Shown here: positions 11,721 to 21,970 of the stretch, piece by piece
How the letters are laid out: each line of letters begins with the position of its first letter
Position numbering within the stretch: position 1 is the first letter of the stretch
Assembly: GCA_023055425.1 (NCBI GenBank)
Contig: JALGPY010000005.1
Span: forward strand, 85,663,495-85,727,494
Direction of reading: 5' to 3'
DNA from: Linanthus parryae
Lineage: Eukaryota; Streptophyta; Magnoliopsida; Ericales; Polemoniaceae
DNA length: 64,000 nucleotides
Notes under the pieces: model-generated
What the model was told of the DNA's origin: nothing
Database searches by the model: none
The model's input: the letters and a program-made list of their open reading frames with translations, nothing else
Made by a program: the position numbers and the translations under genes

Positions 11721-13693
11721 TTTTATATTATTTGTGATACCATTGTATTGTACTAATATAAGAACAACAATACTAGTAATCCAAATTATAATCAAACAAA
11801 CATTCACACACATATTCAAACATATGGAGTTACTATATCAACAATATAATCTAAGGGTTAGAAATGTTCACAACTTCACATAGATGCAATTTTTTGGTTA
11901 AATTGTAGTTGTATTTTAGAAGACATCAACTAAAACTTTCAAAATGACCCTGCTTTATCCACAAAGCACCCAAGCATCCACGACGTAAGCAGAAGCACCC
12001 GATGCGGGTACGCGACCTCCAAGAAGCACCCATTCAACACAGGCAACAGCCATCATCAACCAGCCTTGAAAACCCTTTTAGATTCAATGACTTAGCAATT
12101 AGCATAATACTGGCAGAGAAAAAATAGAGCCAGGGATATTAAGGGGGTAGCAGTATACTCCAATTCAATCGCCCCCTTCCATTTCTAAGGTCGGAGGATC
12201 CACATTCCACATCAGGGCAATTGATACTCAAAACCACAGAGTGCTTTAAGATGAAGACGATCATGAACCTATTCCTCGTAAGACCAATAGTTGGTACACT
12301 CCGGACAATCCAATGAACCCAACAATCACGTTCTTCGATATGGGGCATGTTCACTTGTCAATAACATGGTGCAGGGAACTATTTTTCGAGAAAAGCAAAT
12401 GAAAGTTGAAGGAAAAAATTGTGTGAATCTAAATTTTCTCAATTATGTAATTTATCCCGGAAGTATATAAATATAAGCAATATACTTGCCCTGATAAAAA
12501 ATATGTGATTTCTGAAGGACGGCAATTAAAGGAGATAACTTTCTACTGCAGGAAATATATCATGGAAGGGTCAACTATTTTCCTGCAACAGGTGTATACA
12601 TGAATATAAAAACCACTTCATTTTTGTCTAATTTTCATTTTCCTTCAATCTCTCAGATCATTGGCAAGTGAAGGCATTGCCAGGGATATTATGGAATTGC
12701 TCTTTCATTAGAGGCACAAGACCTCGACCAATGCAACCCGAAAGGAGACTGAAAACTGAATTTCATAACTTAATAGATAGTTGCGGAAAGTACCTGACTC
12801 CAAGAATTAAAGCTGCTTCCCTTCTTGTCATTGCCGACTGGAATCCTCCTTCATAGAATTTGCGCAACCTAGGTGGTCTTGCTTTAAATGCTTGCCAAGC
12901 CAAGATGCTGTATCTGCCAGCATAGGCAGCGGCAGCAACAGCAAGTCCTGTTACAAGTGGTGTAGCCTGTACAAAATATATATGGCGTTAAAGTTACAAA
13001 AACATGTTTACAAATACATGAAAAATCATCAAATTTGAAGACATCATCTAGTTCCATATTATCATAAGTGAAAATGAGGATTGGAAATAAGCTTCATGGT
13101 GACTATTCATCCACAAACGGGAAAAGCATAATTAGATCACTGAACCTTATTTGCTTCATGAATGCAGGAAAAACGATAAGTTTTTACGGTAGGCTTTGAG
13201 TCTAAACTCCAATTTAGCTATCATTGTGTTAGTAATGACTGAGACCCGGGGAGATCCAAATGGGATGAGAATGTGATTTAGATGTCCATCCTACATCCAA
13301 TGATGGAGAAATTTGAAGGAAACAGCAACTCAAATCACACTTCAACCATAAACCCCAAATTCAGAGAGAAACTCAGAAATATACACACTATTGAGTTTCG
13401 CTAAAAACTCAATCTGATAATACGATGACAAACCTGAATCATCGCAAAAGATCGTCATCATTCCTAACAATTGCCCATTATTTACCCAAGCAAATAAAAA
13501 ACAATTGCTTATTGAAGACAACGAATATCATCCAAAGTGGCGCATCCATAGAAATCGTTCCACAAATTTCAAGTAATTGGGGAAATTTACAAGAGGCAGG
13601 AATCGTCCGCAAGAGATGAACCACGGGGACAAATTTTTGTATACACGGATTGATTGAACTTACAAAATGATTGATGCACAGAAATCTTACCAT
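9861..13693 (-). CDS. TIM14: Mitochondrial import motor J-protein, TIM14/Pam18 family, three exons
   Basis: Minus-strand coding exons are 13693-13691 (ATG only), 12966-12794 and 10017-9861, with GT/AG introns of 724 and 2,776 bp; they encode 110 residues. Residues 5-24 form an Ala-rich membrane segment. [17 protein letters not shown] at about 35-52 and the C-terminal J domain with HPD at 79-81 ([13 protein letters not shown]) follow, ending GGSAF. Length and sequence match plant TIM14/Pam18 proteins of about 112 residues. In that family the J domain faces the matrix and stimulates the Hsp70 ATPase of the presequence translocase-associated motor. The start is fixed because GCTACACCA opens exon 2 directly after an acceptor, and the only in-frame upstream ATG before a consensus GTAAGA donor is at 13693. 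Exon 1 is otherwise untranslated. No defect is visible. Confidence 0.9.
10623..10648 (+). repeat. Poly(A) tract in TIM14 intron 2
   Basis: An uninterrupted run of about 26 A on the plus strand (T in the sense of the gene). It could be the tail of an old retroposed sequence, but no SINE or LINE body or flanking duplication could be recognised. Confidence 0.8.
11640..11727. repeat. ATTT tetranucleotide microsatellite in TIM14 intron 2
   Basis: A nearly pure TTTA repeat of about 22 units is interrupted by one TCTA and a short TGTA stretch. A GC-rich stretch with several GGTGCGG motifs (about 11557-11640) lies immediately before it. Frames crossing this run encode only low-complexity FIYL repeats. 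Confidence 0.9.
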
Positions 13694-13715
13694 CTCTGCA
13701 ATAAGAAGCTGCTCC

Positions 13716-13808
13716 AAGAATGATATCGCAAATTGACTGAACAATAGGGTCAGTTTCTCTCGAAGAATGATAGCGCCAATTGATTGACAAAATATGTCAG
13801 TTTCTGGT
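13716..13808. repeat. Tandem pair of 47 bp in the TIM14 5' leader
   Basis: Two units begin AAGAATGATA at 13716 and 13763. Both carry a CAATTGA or AAATTGA core followed by GTCAGTTTCT. They lie just upstream of the ATG on the minus strand, in the probable untranslated first exon. Confidence 0.7.
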
Positions 13809-13997
13809 CTTTGCTCGAAGCTTCTCGATTTGAGTTATGCTGTCACGGAATATATAGAATTTGGGGGGTTAGGGTTTTCACTGTAGAGAACCGACTTGCT
13901 CAAGGGGCAAACTTGTTGCCCAGGGGAGAGAGAATGACCCAATCGGAGAAATAAAACATTAATTACAAAACACTCCCTAAAGAGGTATAAAATAATA

Positions 13998-15440
13998 GGG
14001 TAAAAGACAAAAACCACCCCTTGAGTATGGGGTATATACAAAAAAACCCCTCGTGTTCGGGAATATACAAAGACCACCCCTGTCAGAGTTACCATCTAAT
14101 GGCTCACTAACGGATGCGTAAAAAGACATAATTACCCTCAAATTGGAGAAAAATGCCACACTATAAATACATTTTTTTCTTCTTCTACCCTACACTCTAA
14201 CCCTAGCGCCCCCTTTCTCCTTCCCACCTCTCTCTCTCTCTTCTCCTTCCCCGTTCCTCTCTTCACCTTCCTCCACCATCACCCATCCCGTCCATCTCCT
14301 TTCAAGACTTCCTCCACCACCACACCGGAGCAGAAGCACGTCGGCGTCGAAGGACTTGAACGCCTGCGCCATGTCCGTCATCTGCAAGAGAGGCGGCCGA
14401 TCCAAATCGGAGAGAGGCAATCCAGATCGAGAAATAGACGAACCGGACCTGAGAGGAACCAGATCGAAGAAGAAGGGGGTTTGATCTTTTGGGGGTTTTG
14501 GCATCGAAATCGATTGACTCTCGCCGTGACGGTGGAAGTGGCAGTTTGGGAGACGGAAAGTGACGGAGGAGCGGCGTGGTGGTGGTGCCACAGACTGTGG
14601 AGTTGGAGGAACTGATGGGGCTTGGCTTGAAGGGGACGGTTTAGGGGTTGGGTTCTGCCTTGACAGAGAGAGGGAGAGAAGAATAGTGAGAGAAGTGAGA
14701 GAGAGAGGGGGAGAGTAGTCAGATCTGGTTGCAGTGCCGTCGTAGTCGTCGTCGCCGGCGGCGGCGTCGTCCTGTACGTCGTCTATTCAATTCGCAGCGC
14801 CGTCGTCCTGTAAGTCAGATCTGGGTCGCAATTCGGGTCTGCTTAAAAACATTGCTGATGAGGGCTCTGTTACTCCTGCTGGTTCGCCGGTAAGAAGAGA
14901 GGGAGGAGACGACCTAGGCTGTTGTGGGTGTTGCCGGAGAATGGATCAGTGGCGGCGGTCGGGGTTTGCTCTGGAAAACAGAGACGATTTCCTGGCTTCG
15001 CAAAACAGAGAGTCGTGATTGAGATGGAGGTGATGAAGAGGGAGAAGATGGAGGTGATGAAGAGGGAAACAAACAAACAAAGAGAGAGTAGCCGCCGCAA
15101 TCAATCGATCGATCTTGGTGGTGTGCTGGTGGTGTGCTGGTGGTGTGCTGGTGGTGGAGGTGTTGCTGGTGGTGTGTTGGTGGTGGAGGTGGTGGTGAAG
15201 AAGAACACCAACAACATAAATCAGAAACACAAAAATTCAAATAGGGGCAAAATGGTCATAAAAAAGACAGATTGCTCCCCCATACTTATTGATTGTAACA
15301 GAAGGGTGCTTTTCGTCTAACGTCCATCCACTGACAGGGGTGGTTTTTGTCTCAACAGGGGTGGTCTTTGTATATCCCCGAACACGAGGGGTTTTTTTGT
15401 ATATACCCCATACTCAAGGGGTGGTTTTTGTCTTTTACCC
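13998..15440. mobile_element. Mutator-like element (MULE), possible Pack-MULE
   Basis: A 1,443-bp element whose first about 85 bp (GGGTAAAAGACAAAAACCAC...) recur as a near-perfect inverted copy at 15357-15440. It is flanked by the perfect 9-bp direct repeat AAAATAATA at 13989-13997 and 15441-15449. Long terminal inverted repeats with a 9-bp target duplication are diagnostic of Mutator-like elements. No transposase is present. The interior is GC-rich and gene-like: on the minus strand an acceptor-like TCTCTTGCAG precedes an open stretch starting MTDMAQAFKSFDADV, and on the plus strand an open stretch ends at a GTAAG donor near 14890. Captured host exon fragments are therefore plausible but unidentified. 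The right end carries an extra 21-bp duplication inside its repeat. Confidence 0.9.
15040..15200. repeat. Short tandem repeats inside the MULE
   Basis: Two copies of GATGGAGGTGATGAAGAGGG occur between about 15024 and 15068. Farther on, three GGTGGTGTGCT units at about 15117-15152 grade into GGTGGTGGAGGT. This is low-complexity GC-rich filler that creates spurious His/Thr- and Ser/Pro-rich frames. Confidence 0.75.
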
Positions 15441-15472
15441 AAAATAATATCAACACCCTTGCTTTTGATATT

Positions 15473-15858
15473 GGGTGGGTTTGGTATGACTTTTTCTGTG
15501 CCAGTTTTTTTATTTTGACTTTTGTTTTGTAGTGTAAAACTGAATTCTGAAAAAGTTGGGTTTCGTGAATTTTTTGTGGACTTTTTTCTTCTTAAACAAT
15601 AAAAATGATCAATTTACTTCTACTTTTTTTGGATCAACATACTATGACATCTAATTAGACCTATAATTTTATTAGTAAATATACAAGTTATAAGTGATAA
15701 TTTTCACTAACAAACAAAAATGTTGCATCCTAACTTTTTAATAACATAATTTTTTTCACCAAAACAACGCATCTTTTTTCATCAACTTCTTGTCACGAAC
15801 TTTTTCACAACAACTAAAAGTCGACTTAAAAGTACAAAAAGTCATACCGAAATCACCC
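15473..15858. mobile_element. TIR MITE, PIF/Harbinger-like target size
   Basis: A 386-bp AT-rich element has inverted ends: the left GGGTGGGTTTGGTATGACTT pairs with AAGTCATACCGAAATCACCC at the right. ATT stands directly outside both ends (15470-15472 and 15859-15861). A 3-bp duplication suggests the PIF/Harbinger superfamily, although TTA/TAA would be the usual target. It starts 32 bp beyond the end of the MULE. Confidence 0.65.
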
Positions 15859-15950
15859 ATTATTACCACACACAACGACGAACGAGCCATTTGCGAATAA
15901 TTAGGGATCCAAACAAGCAGTATTTGAGTTTGTTTTTTCCGATAAACATA

Positions 15951-16275
15951 GGGTACGTTTGGTGTCAGAATTGAAAATTGGGGGTACATGGGACTCTACA
16001 GGTAATATAGGGTGTATTGATATTAAGAGAGTATTAATTATACAAGGAGGAGTATGTAACATGTCTGTTTGCACCCGTACAAGTAAGAGTGTTAAAACTT
16101 TAGTATTAATCTCACCTACATGGTGGGATTAGATTTTAGGCATACAAGGGGTATAGATATTAAGGGAGATTGAATCCCCCATGAAATTATTCCTGCACCA
16201 AACACCAGTTACTACCCCCTACTGGTATTATTATTACTAATGTACCAGTTCTTTATCCCTGCATCAAACGCGCCC
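15951..16275. mobile_element. TIR element with GGGYRCGTTTGRTG ends
   Basis: The left end GGGTACGTTTGGTGTCAG mirrors the right end CTGCATCAAACGCGCCC, and the subterminal sequence CACCAAACACC is also present near the right end. A 'gggcgtttggt' terminus is frequent among plant hAT and Harbinger MITEs. No clean target duplication could be seen, so the superfamily is open. Confidence 0.5.
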
Positions 16276-18639
16276 TCTGTTATTAGAAAAAAAGGCATAG
16301 GAATACAAACAGCGAGCAGAACTTGAGTTCTATGGGTTAAGAAATTAAGGAGGCGGGGAGTAGACATCATCGTGTGATAAAACTCAACTTTGCATGTTCG
16401 AGACTTGGAGAAATCTAAAGGGGTACAAAATAAATCAAGTTAATTCGATTAATTGTGAAATCTTCGATTTTTCCTTCTAGCGACAGTCAATCAATATAGA
16501 TGGATTCGAAATATGGGGGGCATATTGGTCTTCTTAGCTATGAGCATGCCAGCCAAAACTAGCTTAGAATGATTTATCTCTCTCGGATGTGCTGTTGCGA
16601 TTTTACGAGCACTTTTTAAACTGGTCAATTAAAGGAGTTCATTCACATTCGGGTTCTCAAATGAATCTATTCCTGCAGCCAAAACGCGAAACAAACTGAA
16701 TGTGAAGATCTAGTTACTCTGGTGGGTGCTGAAGGTGCGGAAATGGGGGGGGGGGGCGAGACTCTGACGGTCAAATTAGCGACTGACACGAAATGATAAT
16801 CTAATGTGAGTTTAACGAGTTCTGTATGCATTTACTCGTGTTAGTGTCGTATGAGAGAGTCGTGGTTCTGTGCCCAGAGAGTGTGACCACTTTTCACTGG
16901 GTCAAACATGATCTTATATAGGGATGGAGGACCATGTTCTCTTACTTAACGAATAAATCCATAAACTCTCTAGTAGTTGGAGGTCTAATTGGAGGTAGTT
17001 GTGGCTTACTCATTCTAGAGATGTACAAGTATTGGGGATGCAATTGGACTTCACTTCATTCTGCAAGAAGGAGCCACTACGACACCCGGACTGTTTGTGC
17101 GGTCAGTGGATTTTTGAGAGGCTCTTGAGTGGATCGGATCCATGAGATGGCCATTACCCATGTACATTTTGTGCATCGATAGTCTGTTCCCAATTATAGT
17201 CTTTGCTCCATATCAAAGGTTCGGTAAAAGAGGAATTTTCAAAATTTCGATTACGGGAACATACGTTTAAGGTGCTCCATCTTTAATATGTAGGTCGGTT
17301 CTTAGCATTTGTCTTTGTTATATGCTTTACGATAACATTTAGGTGCTTAGTTTCAGTCAGGATTTTATAAAACTCCACGAGTTCGCGAAGGAAGATTATT
17401 CCCTTGTGCCGATGCCCATTTCTTCCCCAAAAGAAAACAAGTCTCTCAAGCGTCTCACTAGTGTATCAAGATTATATCATGCGAATGACTAGTTGCCTTC
17501 GTACATATGACTTTAGTTTGAAGAAGCATTTAATAGAGAAAAACACAATGATGAGGAAACACCCATATATGACTTTTGTGAGTAAGAGATAAGAATGTAG
17601 GGCGACTTACTCTCACTAATACATTTTCCTATTTTTCAAGGTTAGGGCATGTCCACGAAGGAGTTTTGACCTGGGCACCACTTCACCCCATCACTCTTTA
17701 ACACACTTGTCCATTATTGAACTCTTTACCCACTTTTTTTTGCCAAATCTAGAATTGCCTCAAGACAAGAGGTTGGGTAATTCTAGCCATTTGTTTTGCC
17801 TTCTTGTCCCATCCAACCCACAATTGTACTTTATTTGTTTCAGGAACTTCTTCTTAATTTGACTAAGTCAGTTTTTAGTGGCATTGTGGAAGTACAAGAC
17901 TGCAGTTCATTAAGGGCAAAAGAGGTAAAAAATACATTTAATATAAACAGATACACCATTTTTTACACATCAATTTTTTAGCTTTCCCTCCAAAAATTTG
18001 AGAAACACTTAATACTAAAAATTTAAACACTTCGCTCCATTACAAGTGTCTCATCAACCTAATTTATAAGTCCATTAGAAGACCACATATGGTATTTTTA
18101 TGAAACCCAATAAGCACAATAGAAAAAAGAAAAGAGAGTTTCCAAGTAGCATTCCCTTCTTCAATCCTGCACATCTTTTCCAACAACACCAAATCAGTAG
18201 CACCATCTTCACCAGGGCATTATCTCAAGGTGTAGACGAAAACAAAAGTTAGCACATCTATGTCTAAAAATTAAGTGAAGAAGACATAGTTGCTATCAGT
18301 TTCTTTTTTTACTACATAACAATACAAGTATGATTGTTCATCGTGAATACATTCAAATTGCTGTAAATAAATGGAATGTGAAAGAGATCTCCATTTTTGA
18401 AATTTGGAGAAGGGAAAATGAGTGCAGTAAGAATGACATTCCTGTCAATGTCAAATCTATATGTTTCTGGGAATAAGAAGCCAAAGCTTCAATTAAACAT
18501 ACAGATGGTGAAAGACATGGATGCAGAAGAGAGGAGGACAACAAGACATTTTGCAGCTAATCAATTTTTTCATTATTCAAACTATCAGAATTTGAAATTA
18601 CTTCATTTCAGTGTTTTTGTATTGAATTGACATGTATCA
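16276..18639. other. Intergenic AT-rich DNA without a supported gene
   Basis: Only short frames occur and none resembles a known protein. A G homopolymer lies near 16746-16756. One exon-like segment (17844-17924) is bounded by TTTGTTTCAG and GTAAAA and is open for 27 codons, but no partner exons could be recognised. I found no RNA gene here. Confidence 0.5.
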
Positions 18640-19440
18640 AACTCAGTTTATAATTACATCATTTCATGCACATGATGCAATTGTACTCTCATAAACTTAG
18701 GCAAATATCAAATCATTGAGCACCAATTTCAATCGAAATTGTGATTGAATAGTGAGGCACAAAAATCATGTTTTTGAGATCACAAAATTAATAAGACCAC
18801 ATAATGCAATGATGCACATGCACCTGTAATCAAATTTGCAATACAATAACATTGCATACACATAAGGGTGATGCATTTGTACTCTCACAAACTTAGGCAA
18901 ATATCAAATCATTCGGTACAAATTTCAATTGAAATTATGATTGAATATTAAGGCACATAAATAACAATTTTGAGATCACACAATATTACTAAGATCACAT
19001 ATTGAAACAATGCACATTCACCCTTAAACAAACTCACCATACATAAACATTGCATACATATAAGGGTGCTATTACTCTCATAAACTTAGGCAAATATTAA
19101 GTCGAGTACCAATTCAATTGAAACTATGATTGAATAGAGAGGAACAAAAATTATATTTTGAGATCACACAATATTATTAAGAACACATAATGCAATAATA
19201 CAATCCACCCCAAATCAAATTCATAATAAAATAACATTGCATATACATTAGGGTACTACAGCTGTACTTTCATAAACTTAAGTAAATATTAAATTATTGA
19301 GCACCAATTCAATTTCAATTGTTATTGAATAGGGAGGCATATAAGTTATATTTTTTTAGATCAGAAATATTATTAAGATTACATAATGCAATATTGCACA
19401 TTCACCCCTAATCAAATTCACATATTCACATGTATTATGG
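18640..19440. repeat. Degenerate tandem array of a 190-197-bp unit, about four copies
   Basis: The marker ACTCTCATAAACTTAGGCAA, with variants, recurs at about 18684, 18881, 19074 and 19265. Each is followed by CAATTTCAATTGAAATT-like, GATTGAATA, TTTTGAGATCAC and ACATAATGCAAT motifs in the same order. Spacing is 191-197 bp. The units differ by many substitutions, so the array is old. Unit length is near nucleosomal spacing, as in many plant satellites. Confidence 0.8.
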
Positions 19441-19526
19441 CGCATCATCAACCATAACTATTGTGCATTCAGAAGTAAATCACTGGTAATTATGGTGAGT
19501 CTATATTATTTACGTATCGATTATCC

Positions 19527-20446
19527 TGAACCCTTATACATTAATAATGTCAGATTTGAAGTTGTTTCCCCTTTATAGGGACGTGAAGAATCAATCGTTT
19601 ATTAGGGTTTACCTCTTGGTATCTATTAGGTATAGAATTCGTTAGTGTCGTCTAGAGTCTCCTATTCTACACGTGCATATATTATCCATTGCGTAGAGTT
19701 GTTCACTCACGAACTAAACAAATATAGCGTTGTTCACTTGACGAACTACCAAAGCAAAAGTCCTAGGTTGCAAGCCTGCACAAGGTGCACCGTGTATCTA
19801 GGTCACTAGCTCGAGAAGTTAGTGTGCTACTACTGACTATATTCAAGCGAGTCTTGAATTGTCACATGTGTGGGGTGCTACACAAGAGATTGTAGAAACT
19901 AGGTAGGCAAAACGTACTATAGTGAATAGCTGGTCCGAGGGACAGCTCGTTATCTATCTTGTATCAGACGTTTTGTGCAATATAGTGTCTAGCACATGTT
20001 GGTGTTAGCATGAGGGGTTTCACTCCTATTTGTCATTCTTAGGCTGAGAACACATCAAATGTTTCCCCATGATATAAATATTTTGTGTCGTGTCTTTTAC
20101 TGTTCCTATATTATTATAATTGTTAGATTAATCATACATTTCACTTATACAGTTGCATTTAACATATCTTTACACAGTTTTTGTTATTCTACTACATCTT
20201 ATCTTTCAGCGTTATCTATTATTTGTTCTATTGAATCGTCATACAAGAACCTTTACTATTGGCTCTACGATTCTAGTCTTTTATTGCATCGCATAGTGCC
20301 GCGAAGTGAGGTGTACGGTAGTATACATACTCGTACTCGTGTGTATTATTGTCTGAGACTGTTTTCTTCCCGAATTTTTCACCTAGCTAGTAACTTCTCA
20401 TTTGTTTTTCAAGATAGACTATTTTCTTTTGAAGTTTTTTTTTTCA
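19527..20446 (+). repeat. LTR-like arm, left half of an inverted pair
   Basis: About 920 bp that recur, degenerate and in opposite orientation, at 21049-21874. Shared motifs include TTGTTTCCCCTTT (outer end), TTGTGT.GTGTC, ACACTCGTACTCGTGTGTA and GACTGTTT (inner end). The putative ends are TG (about 19527) and CA (20446). No primer-binding site follows this arm. Confidence 0.6.
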
Positions 20447-21034
20447 ATATTAAAATTATATGAAGAAGTGGTAGGATCAACCTTTGGGAGATCTCAAGAC
20501 TCATCAATCCCCATAAAGTAGATACATCCATAATCTAAATAGCCGTATTCATTGTCACACTAGATTCATCAAAAAAACAGGGAATTGAAGATATACATGA
20601 TATCTCTTATAAGAAAATCTCGTGTTGAATTTTGAGTTCTTCCAAGATGTCTCTTCAATTATTTTGTGTGGAATAGGATTCTTTGAGAATCCTCTAAGCA
20701 TTAAATGTGAATGACAACTTTTCACTCAACTCCGGATTTGACTCAGTAAAACCGAGAAGAATAAAGCATAAGGTTTCTTGATCAATGATGCATTCTTCAG
20801 AAGTTTTGGGAGGAATGTTGCAATAAAGAGACTCAGTGAAGCACCATCATTTGTTTTCCGAAACCTTTCCATCCTGATTGACCATCATTTGTATCCAACT
20901 TACTCCAGGTTGTACCAACATTGGAGGTACATAGTAAGATCCTCCGGTATGACAAATTTCTTTTCTGGGCAGAGCTGCATCTTGGATCTTTACATTACTT
21001 CAATTAAGTATATAATATAAACTACGGTGACCAG

Positions 21035-21046
21035 GCTCTGATACCA
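21035..21046 (-). other. Initiator-Met tRNA primer-binding site, minus strand
   Basis: GCTCTGATACCA is the complement of TGGTATCAGAGC, the site to which the 3' end of plant initiator tRNA-Met anneals in many LTR retrotransposons. It lies 2 bp from the inner end of the 21049-21874 arm, which fits that arm being a 5' LTR read on the minus strand. Confidence 0.75.
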
Positions 21047-21048
21047 AT

Positions 21049-21874
21049 TGAAAGGGGAGGTAGAGCACAATCGTAGATGATATTACACACGAGTACGAGT
21101 GTGTATGTTAATTTACACCCTCAAATCGCGAATAAGGACGGTACGTCGGACGACTATAAGCGTGGAGCTAATTGAAACAGTCTTTGTTTAGAAGTTAATA
21201 GAATGGATAATAGACAAATCTGTGAGATCAAAACTATTATTTTAAAGATAATTCATATGCAGTATTAAAACTAAACTAAACGGTTATAAGAAAGTGTAAA
21301 CGACACGACACACAAGATTTTTACCGTGGGGAAACCTTCACTGTGTTCTCTGGCTGGAAGGACAGTTAGGATAAAACCTCGCATGTTAGTACCAACCGGT
21401 GCTAGAACACTATATTGCATGAAACGTTCGACATAGGATATATAACGAGTTATCGCACATATCAAGTACTGACCACACTACCTTTACCCAACATAGTTTC
21501 TACAATCTCTTGTGTAGCAACCCAAGAAGTGGCAATCCAAGCCTTGCTTGAATTTAGTTCGGAACTACAACCAACTCCTGGAGCTGGTGACCCGAGAGAA
21601 AGAGGATACACACTCAAAATTTGTACTCTTGGAAGTTTTCTCTGGTAGTTTGTCACGTTAACAACTCTATCATCGTTTAATTTGTCTATGAATAACTCTC
21701 TAACACATAGATACAATATCAAGAACCTATATAAGATATGAGACTCTGGGCAACTCTTAAGATCTCCTATTACCTAACATGCAATCATACACAAACCTTA
21801 GAACCTACTGTTTTCTCTACACATCCCTATAAAAGGGGAAACAACCTCATATATGACATATAATATGTATAACA
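21049..21874 (-). repeat. LTR-like arm, right half of an inverted pair
   Basis: Read on the minus strand it starts TGTTATACATATTATATGTC and ends CCCCTTTCA next to the primer-binding site. It matches the left arm at 19527-20446 with many substitutions and indels. The 600 bp between the arms (20447-21034) contains only broken frames and would be the residual interior of an LTR element. Confidence 0.65.
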
Positions 21875-21970
21875 GTTCAAAATAACAGATCTGCAAACAA
21901 TACATTGGTAACTCTGTACTTGGAGTTATATTCTATATTGATTATCTATCATGCCGCGTGATTATCCACG

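Noticed and set aside
11499..11883. Frames with long FIYLFIYL runs in TIM14 intron 2
   Set aside because: They are translations of an ATTT microsatellite.
14190..14591. 133-codon minus-strand frame inside the MULE as a host gene
   Set aside because: It crosses an acceptor-like site and simple-sequence tracts and lies wholly in a transposon. At most it contains captured exon fragments.
18640..19440. CRISPR-like array
   Set aside because: Repeat units are about 193 bp, diverged and without spacer structure, in a plant nuclear context; this is a tandem satellite-like repeat.
20059..20463. 134-codon frame rich in Ser/Tyr/Phe
   Set aside because: It falls inside the left LTR-like arm, and the inverted copy does not preserve it.
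21035..21046. Possible tRNA-Met gene fragments at the TGGTATCAGAGC sites
   Set aside because: Only the 12-13 bases complementary to the tRNA 3' end are present, next to LTR ends. They are primer-binding sites, not tRNA genes.
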